From the NCBI GenBank assembly GCA_029339195.1, contig JAPTJF010000022.1:218871-282870 (forward strand): DNA of 64,000 bases, given 5' to 3'. This document shows positions 22,469 to 35,852 of the stretch, in pieces; position 1 is the first letter of the stretch; every line of letters starts with the position of its first letter. The notes beneath the pieces are model-generated. The model made no database searches. It saw only the letters and a program-made list of their open reading frames with translations, and had not been told where the DNA came from. The position numbers and the translations under genes were made by a program. The stretch is from Micractinium sp. NFX-FRZ (Eukaryota > Chlorophyta > Trebouxiophyceae > Chlorellales > Chlorellaceae).

Positions 22469-23429
22469 TCAAGTGCACGCGTTTGCAGTGCAGCGCCCAG
22501 CGCGGTTGCGCAACTGTGCATGCGTCGGCACTGCGGCACCCAGAACAGGCGCTGCTGAGTGAGCTGCTGCCTGCCGCGCGCTCTGGCCGCCAAAGGCTGC
22601 TATCGGACTGCAGGCATCACAAGGGCAGAGCAGCGCGCTGTCAGGACGATGCATGGTGTGTCTGTGCATGCCCGCCCGAACCAAGTGCTGGACCACAGCA
22701 TGCACAGCAGGGCATGGCAGGGGCCCGCTTTCGAATGTGCGTGCTGCATGTCCAGGGCAGGTCGTCATGCATGGCTCCAGGGTGCCGCAGCAAAGTGCAC
22801 CCAAGCTGAGCGTGCGGCCCAGCTGGTGCCGAGGGTAGATCCCCCCTCCCCTCCCAATGTAGTCACCTCCGGAGCTTGGGAGGAGTGAGTCGCAATGGGC
22901 GGAGCTGTACTGGGTGCCACATGTGGCCGCAGGGGCTGCGCATGCTGCGGCGACGGCAGCCCCTGCGCTGCGGCTGCTGGTCTGGCTGCTGTGGCTGAGG
23001 GTGCGCAGGCTGGGCAGGCTGCTGGTGGGAGGCGGCAGGCTGGGCAGGCTGCCGCAGTGCGTGGTGGCAGCGCTGGCATGGTGAGTGGGGGGCTGTGGGC
23101 ACGGGGCCTGCGTGGTGGGCTGGCAGGCATGCTGCGTGCGGGGGCCTCCTTCCGACCTCAGCAGGCTCTCCAGGTAGGAGCTGTGCGCCTCCAACTGCAG
23201 CTGCAGCCGGCGCTGGGCCTGCAGGCCATGGAGGGGCGGGTGCAAACAGCAGGGCTGTTGGGTGCATGGGACAGGCCGGCCGGCAGACCGGCTGCGAGGC
23301 GGCGCAGGCAGGCAGAGGGGCAGGCAGGCGTGGGATGATCCAGTGCCACTGCAGGCAAGCTGGCAGGCAGGCAGGTGCAGACAGGCACGGGCGGGCGCAG
23401 GCAGTTGGGCAGGCAGGCATGGGCAACCG

Positions 23430-23461
<32 letters not shown>

Positions 23462-25573
23462 CACAGCATGCCACACCTCCATTGTGGCCGCCAGCTGGCT
23501 CTGCATCTGAAGCTGCATCTGGAGCGCCTGCCGCAGCAGCCCGTGCGTGCTCTGCTGCGGCTGTGCCCCCTGCTGCTGCTCCTGGGCCGGCTGCAGAGGC
23601 TGCAGCGGCTGCTCATGTGCTGCTGGCTGGACCGGCTGCTGCTGCACCTGCTGCTCCTGCATGGCTGGATACAGGGGCTGCTGCTGCGTGGCTGGCTGCA
23701 GTGGCTGCTGTGGCTCCACGGGCGGCTGCTGCCACCGCCGCTGGTCACAATGCGGCTGTGGCCACTGCTGCTGCTGAGCCTGCTGCTGCTGTTGAGCCTG
23801 CTGCCACTGCTGCTGCTGAGCCTGCTGCCACTGCTGCTGCTGAGCCTGCTGCCACTGCTGCTGCATGTGCGGGTCCTGCACAAGCTCCTGACACTGCTCT
23901 GTGCCTGCCTCTGGTACCAAGGCTGCACACAGTGCAGACGCCAGGGGCCCATCAGCCGCTCCAGCTGCCTGCACCTCTGCCCCTGCAGCAGCCCCGGCTC
24001 CGCTGCTCAGCGGTGCACGGATGCTGGGCGCATCGCCGCAGGCCGCTAACACCCCAAGGTCCCAGCTCCAGCCGAGGCCCGTCAGGCAAAGCAGGCTCTC
24101 CTCCTCGTCATCACCGCCTGCGCTCAGCAGCGCTGCCACCTCCATGCTAGGGACGCTCTCCAGATCACACGCCAGGCTGCCGCTGGGCAGCGCCTGACTG
24201 CCGCCGCGTGGGGAGCCGCTGCCACTGCCACAGCAGCCTTCCGTGGCGCCTGCAGCTGGCTCCACCTCCGCCTCCGCCTCAAACATCTCGCTCATCCAGT
24301 CATTGCTGCACCCGTCAAAGCCGCCGCTGCTGCCCGCCTGCACGCCGCTGGGGCCAGAGGGCACGGCGGAGCGCCTGCCGCCGTGCCGCTTGCGCTTGCG
24401 CTTGCCGCCGGTGCCGGCGCAGCCGCCGGGCAGCACGGTGCGGTATTTTTGCAGGTGGGACTTTATGTGGAACAGGGTCAGCTCTGCAGGAGGCGGGGGT
24501 GCGGGGAGGGGGGGGCGGGACAGGCTATCGGCTGGGGTGTGTGGCAGGTGTGGCTTTGAGGGCCGGATGAGGCAGGCGGAGCAGGGCCGACCCTGGCCGG
24601 GGCTGGCCGACCCCCCGGCAGCTGCCCACCCGCACAGGAGGCTGCAGAGCTTTTGAGCCCTGCAGGCTGCCTTGGCCACACATGGGCATGGCTTGACAGG
24701 CCAGCTCGCCTCCACTGAGCTGCCCCACCCTGCCCACGCTTCTGCCTTGTGCGCATGCTGACCTGGCATGCCCATCACCTCCAGGATGCGCTTGGGGGTG
24801 GCCGTGAAGGCGCCACCTGCATGCAGGGGGCGACACGAGGGGGCAATCAGCCACTGAGCGCCACTGAGCGCAAGGTCGGTGCCAGCTGCAAGGCTGCACA
24901 CAGCGCAGCGCGGCGCTGCACTGCGGCTCTCCCGCTGCCACAGGCGCTGGCCCCTTGCAAGCGGGGGCAGCAGCTTGGCGCAGCACACATCCCCGGTGGC
25001 ACAGCATGCATGGCGGCACAGCGGTCTAGGCATGCAAAGCATGCGCAGCACGCACCCAGCTGTTCCACGGCCTCCACAAACTGCTGGTGCAGTCGGGGCG
25101 TCCACCGCAGGCGCCCGCGCTTCCAGGGCATGTCTGCAGGCAGGCAGGCAGGCAGTTGGCCGGGCCGCCAGGGCGTGGGTACTTGCTGCGCGGGTGGCGC
25201 ACAGAAGGTTTGAGGGGCGAAGACGGCAGGGAAGTCTGCGGCGAGGCAGGTGCACGATCAGTGGCGGACGCAATGCTGCTGGTTGCCCCGGCAGCAGCTC
25301 ATGCAGGCCAGTTGGGTGGACCCACGACGCCACCCTTGCAGGGAGTAGAGTGGCCAACCGGCTCTGGCGGACCTGCTGCAGTTGCTGCCCATTTTTACCT
25401 GGGTGGGGAGCCGGCGCTAGTTGAGGCTGGGGGTGGGGCACGTCTGGCAGCAGACTGACAGTCTCGGCAGAGGGCCGCCAGGCGGCAAGGGGCACAACAG
25501 GGCCGGCGGGGACCAAGCCAGCCTCAGGTGAGTGCATCAGCGGGGGAGGGAGGGCCTGCGCTGGGAGGGGCAT
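22469..25573 (-). CDS. MYB-CC (GARP/PHR1-PSR1-like) transcription factor
   Basis: Exons in transcript order: 25573-25399, 25133-25056, 24816-24763, 24483-23477, 23218-22469, giving 687 aa. The single GARP/MYB repeat is assembled from four exons: RLRWTPRLHQQFVEAVEQLG, then GGAFTATPKRILEVMGMP, then ELTLFHIKSHLQKYR. Together these match the G2-like signature with its SHLQKYR end. A basic KRKRKRHGGRR stretch follows as a likely nuclear signal. Next come acidic and polyglutamine regions and a C-terminal coiled coil (LQMQLQMQSQLAATME plus AQRRLQLQLEAHSSYLESLL), which is the MYB-CC element. Family knowledge: plant PHR1 and Chlamydomonas PSR1, which share this pairing, control phosphate-starvation genes. 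The ATG at 25573 has A at -3. The reading frame of the last intron (23219-23476, 258 nt) stays open, so its retention is possible. The C-terminal 200 aa are unremarkable and less certain. Confidence 0.85.
23429..23463 (+). repeat. GCAG tetranucleotide repeat
   Basis: About eight GCAG units lie inside the last intron of the MYB-CC gene. Confidence 0.9.
23755..23875 (-). repeat. Polyglutamine-coding repeat
   Basis: On the minus strand this encodes QQQWQQAQQQ-type repeats with a period of about 10 residues, between the DNA-binding domain and the coiled coil of the MYB-CC factor. Glutamine-rich tracts of this kind are common transcriptional activation regions. Confidence 0.85.
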
Positions 25574-28500
25574 TTGTTGCTCTGTTTATATGCCGCCTGG
25601 GCAGCCTTACAACTACTGAAGGATTTGTAACCTGCTCAAAGGGGAATGCAGCTTCGTAGCGGTGCGGTACCTGGGCATCCCAGTTCCCGGCACCGGGATG
25701 CGCCGGCACCGCAGTGCGGGACCCGGGCTAAAACAGATGCGGCCGTCTCTTGTGCAATGTCAAGGGCGTATGGTGGGCAGGCTCACCGTGAGGCATGCGG
25801 GAACTTGGAGAAGCGGCCCCCGGGCCGGGCAGGGTTCCTGCATGGCAAGATAGTCTGCAGCAGCCTGCTGCAGTCGCGTCTGGTGTGCCTGAGCCTCCTG
25901 AAGTGCGGACGCGGGAAGTGCGGGACAGACGGAGCCCGCCGTGGGGACCTCCGGGTTACGCAACACGAGTTTAGGACGTCGCCCCGTGGGTCGCTGACGC
26001 TTGCATGTGATGCGAGAAACAGAAGGGGAGTCGATGGCCGGCCATGCCGGTGTGCATTAAACTCTTCGCCAGCGTGGTGCCAGCAGGTCAATCACGGCAA
26101 TCGCGCTAGTGTGCTCTATTTCAGAGGTGCTTCACAGGTGAATGCGCTATACTGTACATCATCCGTCATGAAGCTCCATAGCGAGAACCGGCGGTCAACA
26201 GTGCAGAGCAGCCTCCAAACACAGGTATTGTGCAACGGCCGCTGCCTGCCGCTCTCGGAAGCGGATTGGGACTAAAGAAGAGTGCCAGTGCACGGTGTGC
26301 GGTCGCACTGGGCGAGGTCCGACCGGGCAGCGTGGTAGGCACCGTACGCCCCGGTTGGCTTAACTGGCCGACTTGCTGCGCCGCTTGTTGCGTGAGCAGG
26401 CGTTGCCGGCTGAGCGCCAAAGAGGGGAGACGCAGCGCCGTACGGCGCCGGCTCGCCGCGCCCAAGGACCGAAGAGCCGCGGTACCATCGTGCTGCTAGC
26501 ACGGCGGGCGCTGCTGCCGCCGCTCCGTTCCGCAGGCCAGGTAGCTCCATGCACCTGCATTCAAGCAGTGCAGCAGGGCGCACAGGCCGGGGTCTAAGCA
26601 GAGTGGGCCTACACGGTGCCAGGGCGGTGCAGAGTGCGCACAAGCAGGCGCGCCATGCTGCTGCGCCTCTGCGTGTCGCCGCACACATGCAGCATCCGCG
26701 TGGCGCCTGCCAGCGCAGGTGGGTTCATCATGCGCGTCATGCTTGCGGATGGCGGGACCACCGGCATGCCTATGGCAACTGTCACAGGGCAGGCGGGCGG
26801 GCAAGTTTGCCTGTGCTGCAGGCTTGGTGCCAGGTGATCACCTCATGAGGGCAATTCCTTATGTGGAGTGTGCACCGACATGGAAGGGTGCGCCAGACCT
26901 GCACAGCAGCGCCGAGTGTGGCACAGCTGGCCGAGGTCAGCGGGTGCAGGGCGGGCTGCCCATGTAGGTGCGGCAGCGCATGGTGTGCCAAACTCTGCCA
27001 AACGTGCTGAGCAGTGCGCCGCCCAGCTTTTGCATTGGCGCCACGTCACGTGTGTCACCCGCACATGCTGGCAGGTCACGCTGGCACAGCGCCTGAGCTA
27101 AACTTGGGCCAGCAGGCAGCGCGGTATCATTCACTGCCCCAGGCCGGCCGCACTGCGCATGCACAGGGACGCCGCCGGATAGAGGGAGAGCAGCAGCACA
27201 ATTGCCGGCGCACATGCCTGCACCACCCTCACACCCATCGTGCTGACCAAAGCCCAAACACTGCAGCTGCCTGCTGTGGCGGCTGCTCGCATGCGGGCTG
27301 TGCGGCGCTCAACCGAAGCCGCTGCGGCAGCGCCTCCCACCTGCGGATGGTGCGCGTAAAGACACATTCCGCCCCTGTCTCTCTCAGTCAGGTAGGCATG
27401 GAGGCACGGGCTGCAAGGGCCGGCGGCACGCGGGCTCACTCAGCTCAGCTGGCGGTGCCGACAGGTGGGGCGGGACCGGCCCGGCCCGCCTGCAGCGCAG
27501 CCCTCTGGCTGCCTCTGGCTGCTCATTGCCATCGCTGCCCAGCTGCCCTACGCCCCTTGCGAGTCATTGGACCTGCCAGGCGGGCTCGTGCAGGCTCCCA
27601 GGCCAACAGCACTCAAAAGGACCAGCTGGAGCTCAGCCTTGTGTGAGCCACAACTGGCAGAGTGGGCGGGCTGCTGCACGCCGGGCAACCACAGCTGTGC
27701 TTGTGATGAAGTCCACCGTTTGGGGCGAAACGTTTGGGACCGAAGCCGCACAAACACGTCAGCCGAAGAATGATCGGGGGTATATGCCTGGATGCCCTGC
27801 CAGGTCGTGCAGACCTGGCAGCCTGGGCAACCACATCGTCGATGAATCGTCGTCTAAGGGCTAATATTGTGCTAAGACCAACGCATGCCCTTACCATGTA
27901 AACAAACAACAAGACCAAGCACCTTGCAGCAAGCTTCCCTGACGTGGCCCCAGTGGCGCGCTGGTGCAGGCTGCACCGACGGCGACCGCAGCACGCCCCG
28001 GACAGCCAGGCAGGGCACGAGCAAGCCAGTGCAGGCACTGCTGACGAGTGACATTCCCTGTTGCCATGAATGATATGTCCCCTCAGTGCACGCATGTCAC
28101 ACAGTCAAACACCCACTCTGGCCAGGCTCCTCTCCGCCTGCCCGCCGCTGTGGGACTGCTTCAGTCGCCGCCAGCCCCCAAACACGCTTGCTCTCAGCGG
28201 CCAATGCATGTGCCCAGCATCGCAGGCCGCTTATATCAGTGCACGTGCGTGAGTGGTGTTGTGCTGGGCGGTGTTACGGCAGTCAGGGGCGGCGGCATAG
28301 TGGATGGGCAAATGGGCCTTGGGAGTGCATGGTGAGGCGTGGGCAGACGCACGCACAGGGATGCTGTTTCGGTTGCTTGTTTGCGAAAGAGTAGAGTTGG
28401 GGGGAGGTGGAGAATAGATACCCAGCCAGGGGAGATTTATCGCATACATGAGATGCTGCAGCCATAATGGGGAAGGTTGCTTAGCATACACCGTGCCGGT

Positions 28501-28621
28501 TCTACAGATACTGGTCGAAATACAGGGGGTGCTTTGGGGGGTGCAGGGCTGGCACCACTTCCGCCACATCAATGACACAGCGCCCGGGCCTCAAAGGAGG
28601 AGGGAGGGGCACCTGCAGGCC
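25574..28621. other. Gene-poor 3 kb: MYB-CC promoter plus unassigned DNA
   Basis: I see no recognisable protein domain or consistent exon series on either strand. The proximal part (25574 to about 25760) should carry the MYB-CC promoter and contains an imperfect GC-rich dyad at about 25663-25713. The open frames at 26.2-27.7 kb are short or Cys/Arg/Ala-biased and resemble nothing I know. A lineage-specific gene or a non-coding transcript cannot be excluded. The 3' UTR of CNOT11 occupies the right end. Confidence 0.5.
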
Positions 28622-31131
28622 TCACCCAGCCGCAGCCTCCAAGTCTCTCAGCTGGCGGTACAGGTCGGCCGCCGGCTTGTGCCGCGATTGCTGCAGGGGG
28701 CAGGCACGTGGGGCATGGGGCAGGCAGGGACACAGGGTGAGGGTGAGTGCTGGGCTTCAACGGCAGCCTACCCAATCCGGGCACCCACACAGCACGCACA
28801 GAGGCAGCAGGGCTCGGCAGCCCCAGCCCCAGGCGGAGCAGCATTGCACTGGCACGGGCGCTGCACGCCAGCTCAGCCCTGCCCTCCCTCTGACCGCTGC
28901 TCGCACATGTGCCGCTTGCATGCCCCTGCCCTGCCTGCCCCGCCCCCGCACAACACCAGCGCTGCCCTGCCCCGCCCCACCTGTATGCAAAAGGACAGCA
29001 GCTCAGGCAGGCTCTCAGCCAGGGCCATCGGCTGCCGCTGCAGCACCAGCCCCACGCACGCGCACAACAGCTTGACGTGCCGGCTCTGCCGCCCGGCATC
29101 CATGCAGGCGGCGGTGTCTTGCATGCAGTTGGCCAGGAAAGTGGCCAGCACCCAGCCAGGCAGCTCGCCGCCGCCTGCCACCTGCAAGCGCAGAGGGACG
29201 GGGAGGCCAGGGAGGGATGGCAGGGGTGACAAGGGATGGGGGTCGCAAGCAGCAGCGCCTGCTGCTCACACTGTAGAAGGCAGGCCGCCAGGTGTCAGCC
29301 AAGGCAGGCCAGGAGGAGAGCACGTGGCAGGCAACGGTTTGCGCAGGCGGGATGGTGCGCAGCCGGAACGGCCAAGGCAGCAGCGGGCCAAGGCAGCAGC
29401 AAGCCAGGCACCCAACCGAGGCTGCAACGGCACGGCTCTGCCCACGCACCACGGCAGACAGGCACTCCACGCTCTGTGCTGACATGGGCAGCTGCGCCAC
29501 GGCGGCGCAGTACATGGCCGCCGCGTTGGGGTGGTGAGCCAGCAGCGCCAGCAGCAGCTGCGGCAGTGGGTGAAGGGCGTGTCAGGGCGTTGACAGGTGG
29601 GGAGCAGCGCCGGAGGGCAGGGGCTGGGCAGCGGGTAGGGGAGCAAGGGCATCATGCCGGGGACGGCGGCAGCGTGCTGGTGCCGGTCTGAGGCCCCCCA
29701 CAACCAATGGAGGGCCATGCCTCCGCCCACCCGCCACCCACCTCGGCCGCCACGCTGCAGTTCTGCTCCACCAGGCCCCTCATGTGGTGCGGCTGCAGGA
29801 CGGCGCCGCCGTTGCTGCTGCTGCCGCCGCCGCCGCTGCCGTTGACTGCCGCAGCCAGGGGCATCGTGAGCGTTACAGCCAGCGGGCTGCGCAGCGCCTG
29901 CGACAGCTGCTGCTGCACGGCGGGCACCAGGGGCGCGCATGTGGCCTGCTGCAGCAGCGACCGCAGGCTGCCGAGCTCCTGTTCCCTGGCTTGATGGGCC
30001 ATCTGCATGTGGTGCTGCCGCGCCACCTCTGCTGCTTGCCAGGCCTCGTTCGTGTATGGCGGCGGCGCGGGCTGCATCGGGGGCGGCAGCATGCGCGGCG
30101 ACATGGGCTGCTGCTGCTGCTGCTGCTGCTGCTGTGGCGACAGGGTTCGCTGCAGAGGGGAGATGGGCTGGTGGAGGGGCGACATCGGCTGCAGCTGCGG
30201 CGACATCGGCTGCAGCTGCGGCGAGTGCGGGTGCTGCTGCGGCGAGAAGGGGTGCTGCTGCTGTGGCGAGAAGGGGTGCTGCTGCTGCAGCCACGGCGGC
30301 AGCGCCATTGATGCCCCCGGGCTGCTGCTGGGGCCGCCGTCCAAGGACAGCGGCGCTGCAGCTGAGCCCTGCCAGGGCAGCGGCGGTGGTGGCTGGCCCA
30401 GCGGCAGGCGGCAGAAGGCGATGTGGCTGTCCAGCGGGGCAGCTGCCTCTGCCAGGACCTGGCGCGGCGTGCGCTGGTGCATCAGCGCTGCAGATGCCAG
30501 AGCGGCGCCCTGAGACTGCTGCTGTGCATGCCAGCTGGGAGACGACGCGGGGCTGCTTCCCAGACTTCCAAGGCTGCCGCTGTTGCCATTGCTGCTGTCC
30601 AGGCCTGCAGGCGGCGCCAGCAGGGCGCCAGCCCAGGCGCGCACAGCGGGCGGCTCGCCGGCGTCTGGCAGGGCCAAGCGGACAAGCGCCTCGCGCGCGC
30701 CTGCCGCCCCCGGGGCCGCAAATCGCAGCAGGTACGCGGCGTTCAGCTTCTCAGCTTCGGTGTAGAGCAGGCCATCCTGCACGGTGGGTGGAAGGGCGGT
30801 GAGTGTCGTCAATGGGCCATGGGCGGCGGCGGCATGCACAACGCCAGCACACACGCACTCCGCTTAGCCAACACGTGAAGGCAAGCACAGGAAGGTAATC
30901 TGCTACAAGCACTCTGCCCACGACCAGTCTCCCTTCCCCACCCACCCGCAGCAGCGTGACGAGTGTGCGCTGCAGCCAGGCCTGGCCGTCGGTGCCGCCG
31001 CCAAAGCGCGTCGCCACCGCCTCCGCCACCGCCGCAAAAGGGTGGCTGTCGGCCGCTAGCAGGCGTAGGAGGTCGCTGGTGGTGTAGAGCGGGTCGGGCG
31101 GGGCGCCGGGGGGCGCCAGTTGGTGCTGCAT
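28622..31131 (-). CDS. CNOT11: CCR4-NOT complex subunit 11
   Basis: Exons in transcript order: 31131-30946, 30776-29742, 29557-29450, 29181-28981, 28690-28622, giving 532 aa. The N-terminal helices (LLRLLAADSHPF..., LVTLLRDGLLYTEAEKLNAAYLL) and the RTPRQVL segment match CNOT11. So do the C-terminal DUF2363-type segments (LVEQNCSVAAELLLALL, SVECLSAV, LPGWVLATFLANCM, LLSFCIQQSRHKPAADLYRQL). Family knowledge: CNOT11 binds CNOT10 at the N-terminal end of the NOT1 scaffold in the cytoplasmic deadenylase. Between the two conserved parts, residues of about 190-290 form a Q/P-rich region of HPFSPQQ and QPMSPQ repeats and a nine-Gln run, longer than in animals. The start is the first ATG upstream of the conserved helices. 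The exon 3 donor (GTG|GTGCGT) was chosen because it restores the conserved LSAV...LPGW spacing. Confidence 0.85.
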
Positions 31132-31355
31132 AGGCGGGCCTCGGAACGACGGTGACGCCGCGAGAGGGTGGGGGTCGGAGGCCCTGCAGAGGGCGTTTCG
31201 TGGCCTGTGCAGCAGGTACGGCACACCAAAGATGCTTGGCGGAAGCCAAGACCGGAGTTCTCACTGCGTGCCGTGATTTGCGTGCTCTGAAGCTGTCGCG
31301 GGTTTCTGCGCCATCGGAAGCAGCGAGTGTCCCAGAAACATAGCCCGATCACAAC
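31132..31355. promoter_or_regulatory. Bidirectional promoter CNOT11 / SIP aquaporin
   Basis: Only 224 bp separate the two divergent start codons, so both promoters must overlap here. No TATA-like element was seen. Confidence 0.6.
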
Positions 31356-33034
31356 ATGGCGCCCCGCAAGCGGCCTCCTCGGCCTCAGAAAAAGAAGAGC
31401 AGCGCTGGCTCCATGGCTCTGCGCGACGCAGTTGCCAGCGCTGCCTTCATGTTTGGCGCCGGTGCCATCAATCACGTGAGCAGTTCGGCGAAAGGGCTGG
31501 AGCGGCAACCGGCACACCGCTGGCAGGCCCTTGCCTACTTGCTGCACCGCCTGTGAACTACTGGTCTGGATTGTTAGCTAAGCAGCGCCGTATAGCTGTT
31601 GCATGATTCATGCTTGCCCTACCCTGCCGCCGCCGCCGCCGCTGCCGTTGCTGCCGCAATTGCGCTCACCGCCTGCAACTGCCCACCGCCCACGCGCTGC
31701 AGCTTGGCGCGGTGGTTGCGCCGGTGCTGGGGCTTAGCCCTGCAGCGTCAGGGCTTGCACTGATGCTGGCGCTGCTCATCGTGCTGGGCTGGGCCTGCGA
31801 GTGGGCGGGGGGCGCGCTGTACAACCCCTCCAACAACGCCATGCTCTTTGCTCTCGGCAAGGGCAGCCCGCGCGAGCACGTGGTGCGGGCAGTGGCACAG
31901 GCTGCAGGCGGCGTGGCGGGCGCGCTGCTCGCTCGGGCGCTGCTGCCTCCGCACTGGGCAACGTAAGCGGGCGGGGCTGCGGTGGTGCGCGTCGCTGCGC
32001 AGGAGGCGGCAGGTGGCTGCACAGGGGAGAGTGGGTGCTGCTGCGGGCGCGCACGGGCATTGGGCAGCAGGCCTGTCCCTGTCAGTTGGGTCTTGCATTC
32101 TTGTGCAGTGACCTGTATTTATTGCACCTCTCGCGCTGTGCCTTGTTTTATGCCATCCTAGTAGAAATAACCAGCTGCTGCACGTCGGCTGTTCAAGCAC
32201 CCACTCATAAACGTACGCTCCACCGCCGCTCGCCGCCCGCTTGCATGCAGGGGCTTCTCTGGCATGGCGCTGGGCCTGCGCTCGGGCGTGGGCCTGCTTG
32301 ACGGCGCGGCCTGCGAGTTTGTGCTGGGCTCGCTGCTAGCTTTTGCGGTGCTGTGGTCAGGGCAGCTGCAGAGCAGGTGCGCCGCGGCGGGCGGTGGAGG
32401 GAAGACGTTGAACGGAGGGCACACCTGCTGCGCTGCTGTGTGTGCCACACTCGAGGCTAGGCACTCTTTTCACCATCCACACAGCTCATGATGCCAGTGC
32501 ATCCCACCGCCCCTCCTCACGCCAACCTCCCTCCCCTGTGCAGCGTGCTCAAGCTCTGGCTGCCGCTTCTGGCCACCGTGCTGGCGGTCAAGGCGGGGGA
32601 GCACCTCACAGGGCCCTCGCTCAACCCTGGTGAGTGCCGCTGCCACCGCCTGCTGGCTGTGAGCTTCGGTGATGATGTCCCTGGCATGATGGCAGCTTGC
32701 CGGCAATTTGGCCAGGGTGCAAGCCCTTGGTTCAGCACAGCGCTCCTGCCATCCTGCCTGCTTTTGTCCTCCTGCCCTCCCCACTTCTAGCCTACCAACG
32801 TACTTGGCCCTCCCATGCGTCCCCTCCCCTCCCACCCCTGCAGCCTTCACCTTTGCCTGGAACTTTTTGTACCCAAGCCAGCAGCTGGGAGAGGCCCTGC
32901 TTGTCTTCTGGGCCGCCCCGCTGGCCTCGGGCCTGTTTGGCGGCTGGGCGTTCCTGGGCTGGCAGCAGTGGTCGGCGGAGCGCAGCGCACAGCAGCAGGG
33001 TGGCGGCCAGCAGCGGCGCGCCAAGGCTGACTGA
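31356..33034 (+). CDS. SIP-type aquaporin
   Basis: Exons: 31356-31475, 31703-31962, 32251-32376, 32544-32629, 32844-33034, giving 260 aa. About six hydrophobic segments and the two half-helix motifs identify a major intrinsic protein. The first is the variant LYNPSNN (NPS instead of NPA) and the second is LTGPSLNPA, whose NP and A are joined across an intron. An altered first NPA box together with a lysine-rich tail is typical of small basic intrinsic proteins. Those are endoplasmic-reticulum water channels in plants. Here the basic stretch (KRPPRPQKKK) is at the N-terminus and the C-terminus ends in QQRRAKAD. The protein is predicted to act as a water or small-solute channel; location is inferred. 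Confidence 0.83.
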
Positions 33035-33444
33035 GCGTGAAACGCAGATGTTCTCCGTGATGCAGGCCTGCAAAGACTCCGCTGCCACATTTGTAAATGA
33101 TGTGCTCTGCGTGATGTGTGTTTCAGTTTACAAGTAGAGAAAAGGGCCTCTGAAGGGGGATGAGCCCGCTGCTGGGCGACGTTAAGGGGTCACAGGCGTC
33201 AGGAGTGTGGGGTGTGGACAGGGTGCCTGCTACGCTTTGAATGAACTGATTCCGGGGGGACTGCGGGAGCGGGGGAGAGGGTAGGACAAGTGACGGGGAA
33301 GAAGCAGGGTGTGGAGCGCATAGGAAAAGGGCAGTGGGCTAGGGCTCGCACTGGGCTGCGCTGCATGAGGGCCGTGTGCAAGACATGCTGCACTCCGGGC
33401 GCCGGCCGGCAGCACGCTGCCCAGCGTCGCCTGACAAGCCCAGC
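33035..33444. other. Convergent 3' region between SIP aquaporin and Rab
   Basis: This holds both 3' UTRs. TGTAA occurs at 33092-33096 on the plus strand (58 nt after the aquaporin stop) and at 33132-33128 on the minus strand (about 313 nt after the Rab stop). No coding signal is seen. Confidence 0.55.
33092..33096 (+). terminator. Polyadenylation signal TGTAA of the SIP gene
   Basis: TGTAA lies 58 nt downstream of the stop codon at 33034, in an A/T-richer context. Confidence 0.55.
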
Positions 33445-35629
<2,185 letters not shown>

Positions 35630-35852
35630 TGCTGTGTGCTGCGGCAGGCTGGGGCCCCGTCAACCGACTGAGCCGATCTTGTGGCTGCTGCAGGGTAGAG
35701 GAGTGCAGCCGCTGGTGGTGTCTTGCTGATCAGCGGTGAAGCAGACAGCAGCAGGGGCAGCAGAGCGGTCGCAGCCCTTCGTTCATCTCGCACTTGCCCG
35801 CAGCAGGCGCGCCACAGGGGGACAGGTTGTGTGTGTGGGGCATCGGACGAGC

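Noticed and set aside
22469..25573. One uninterrupted minus-strand open frame of 1,034 codons
   Set aside because: Read without splicing it loses most of the MYB domain, because the RLRWTP exon (25133-25056) is in another frame. The spliced five-exon model restores the complete domain.
26272..26688. Minus-strand open frame of 138 codons with a transit-like start
   Set aside because: It cannot be connected to further exons and shows no domain. High GC makes such open frames common on both strands.
27014..27646. Plus-strand open frame of 210 codons in the gene-poor region
   Set aside because: Its composition is dominated by Ala, Arg, Cys and His. It shows no domain, no splice partners and no recognisable homology.
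29182..29449. Extension of CNOT11 exon 3 reading VACHVLSSWPALADTW
   Set aside because: The stretch of 268 nt would shift the frame before the conserved LPGWVLATFLANC segment. Removing it as an intron restores the family spacing.
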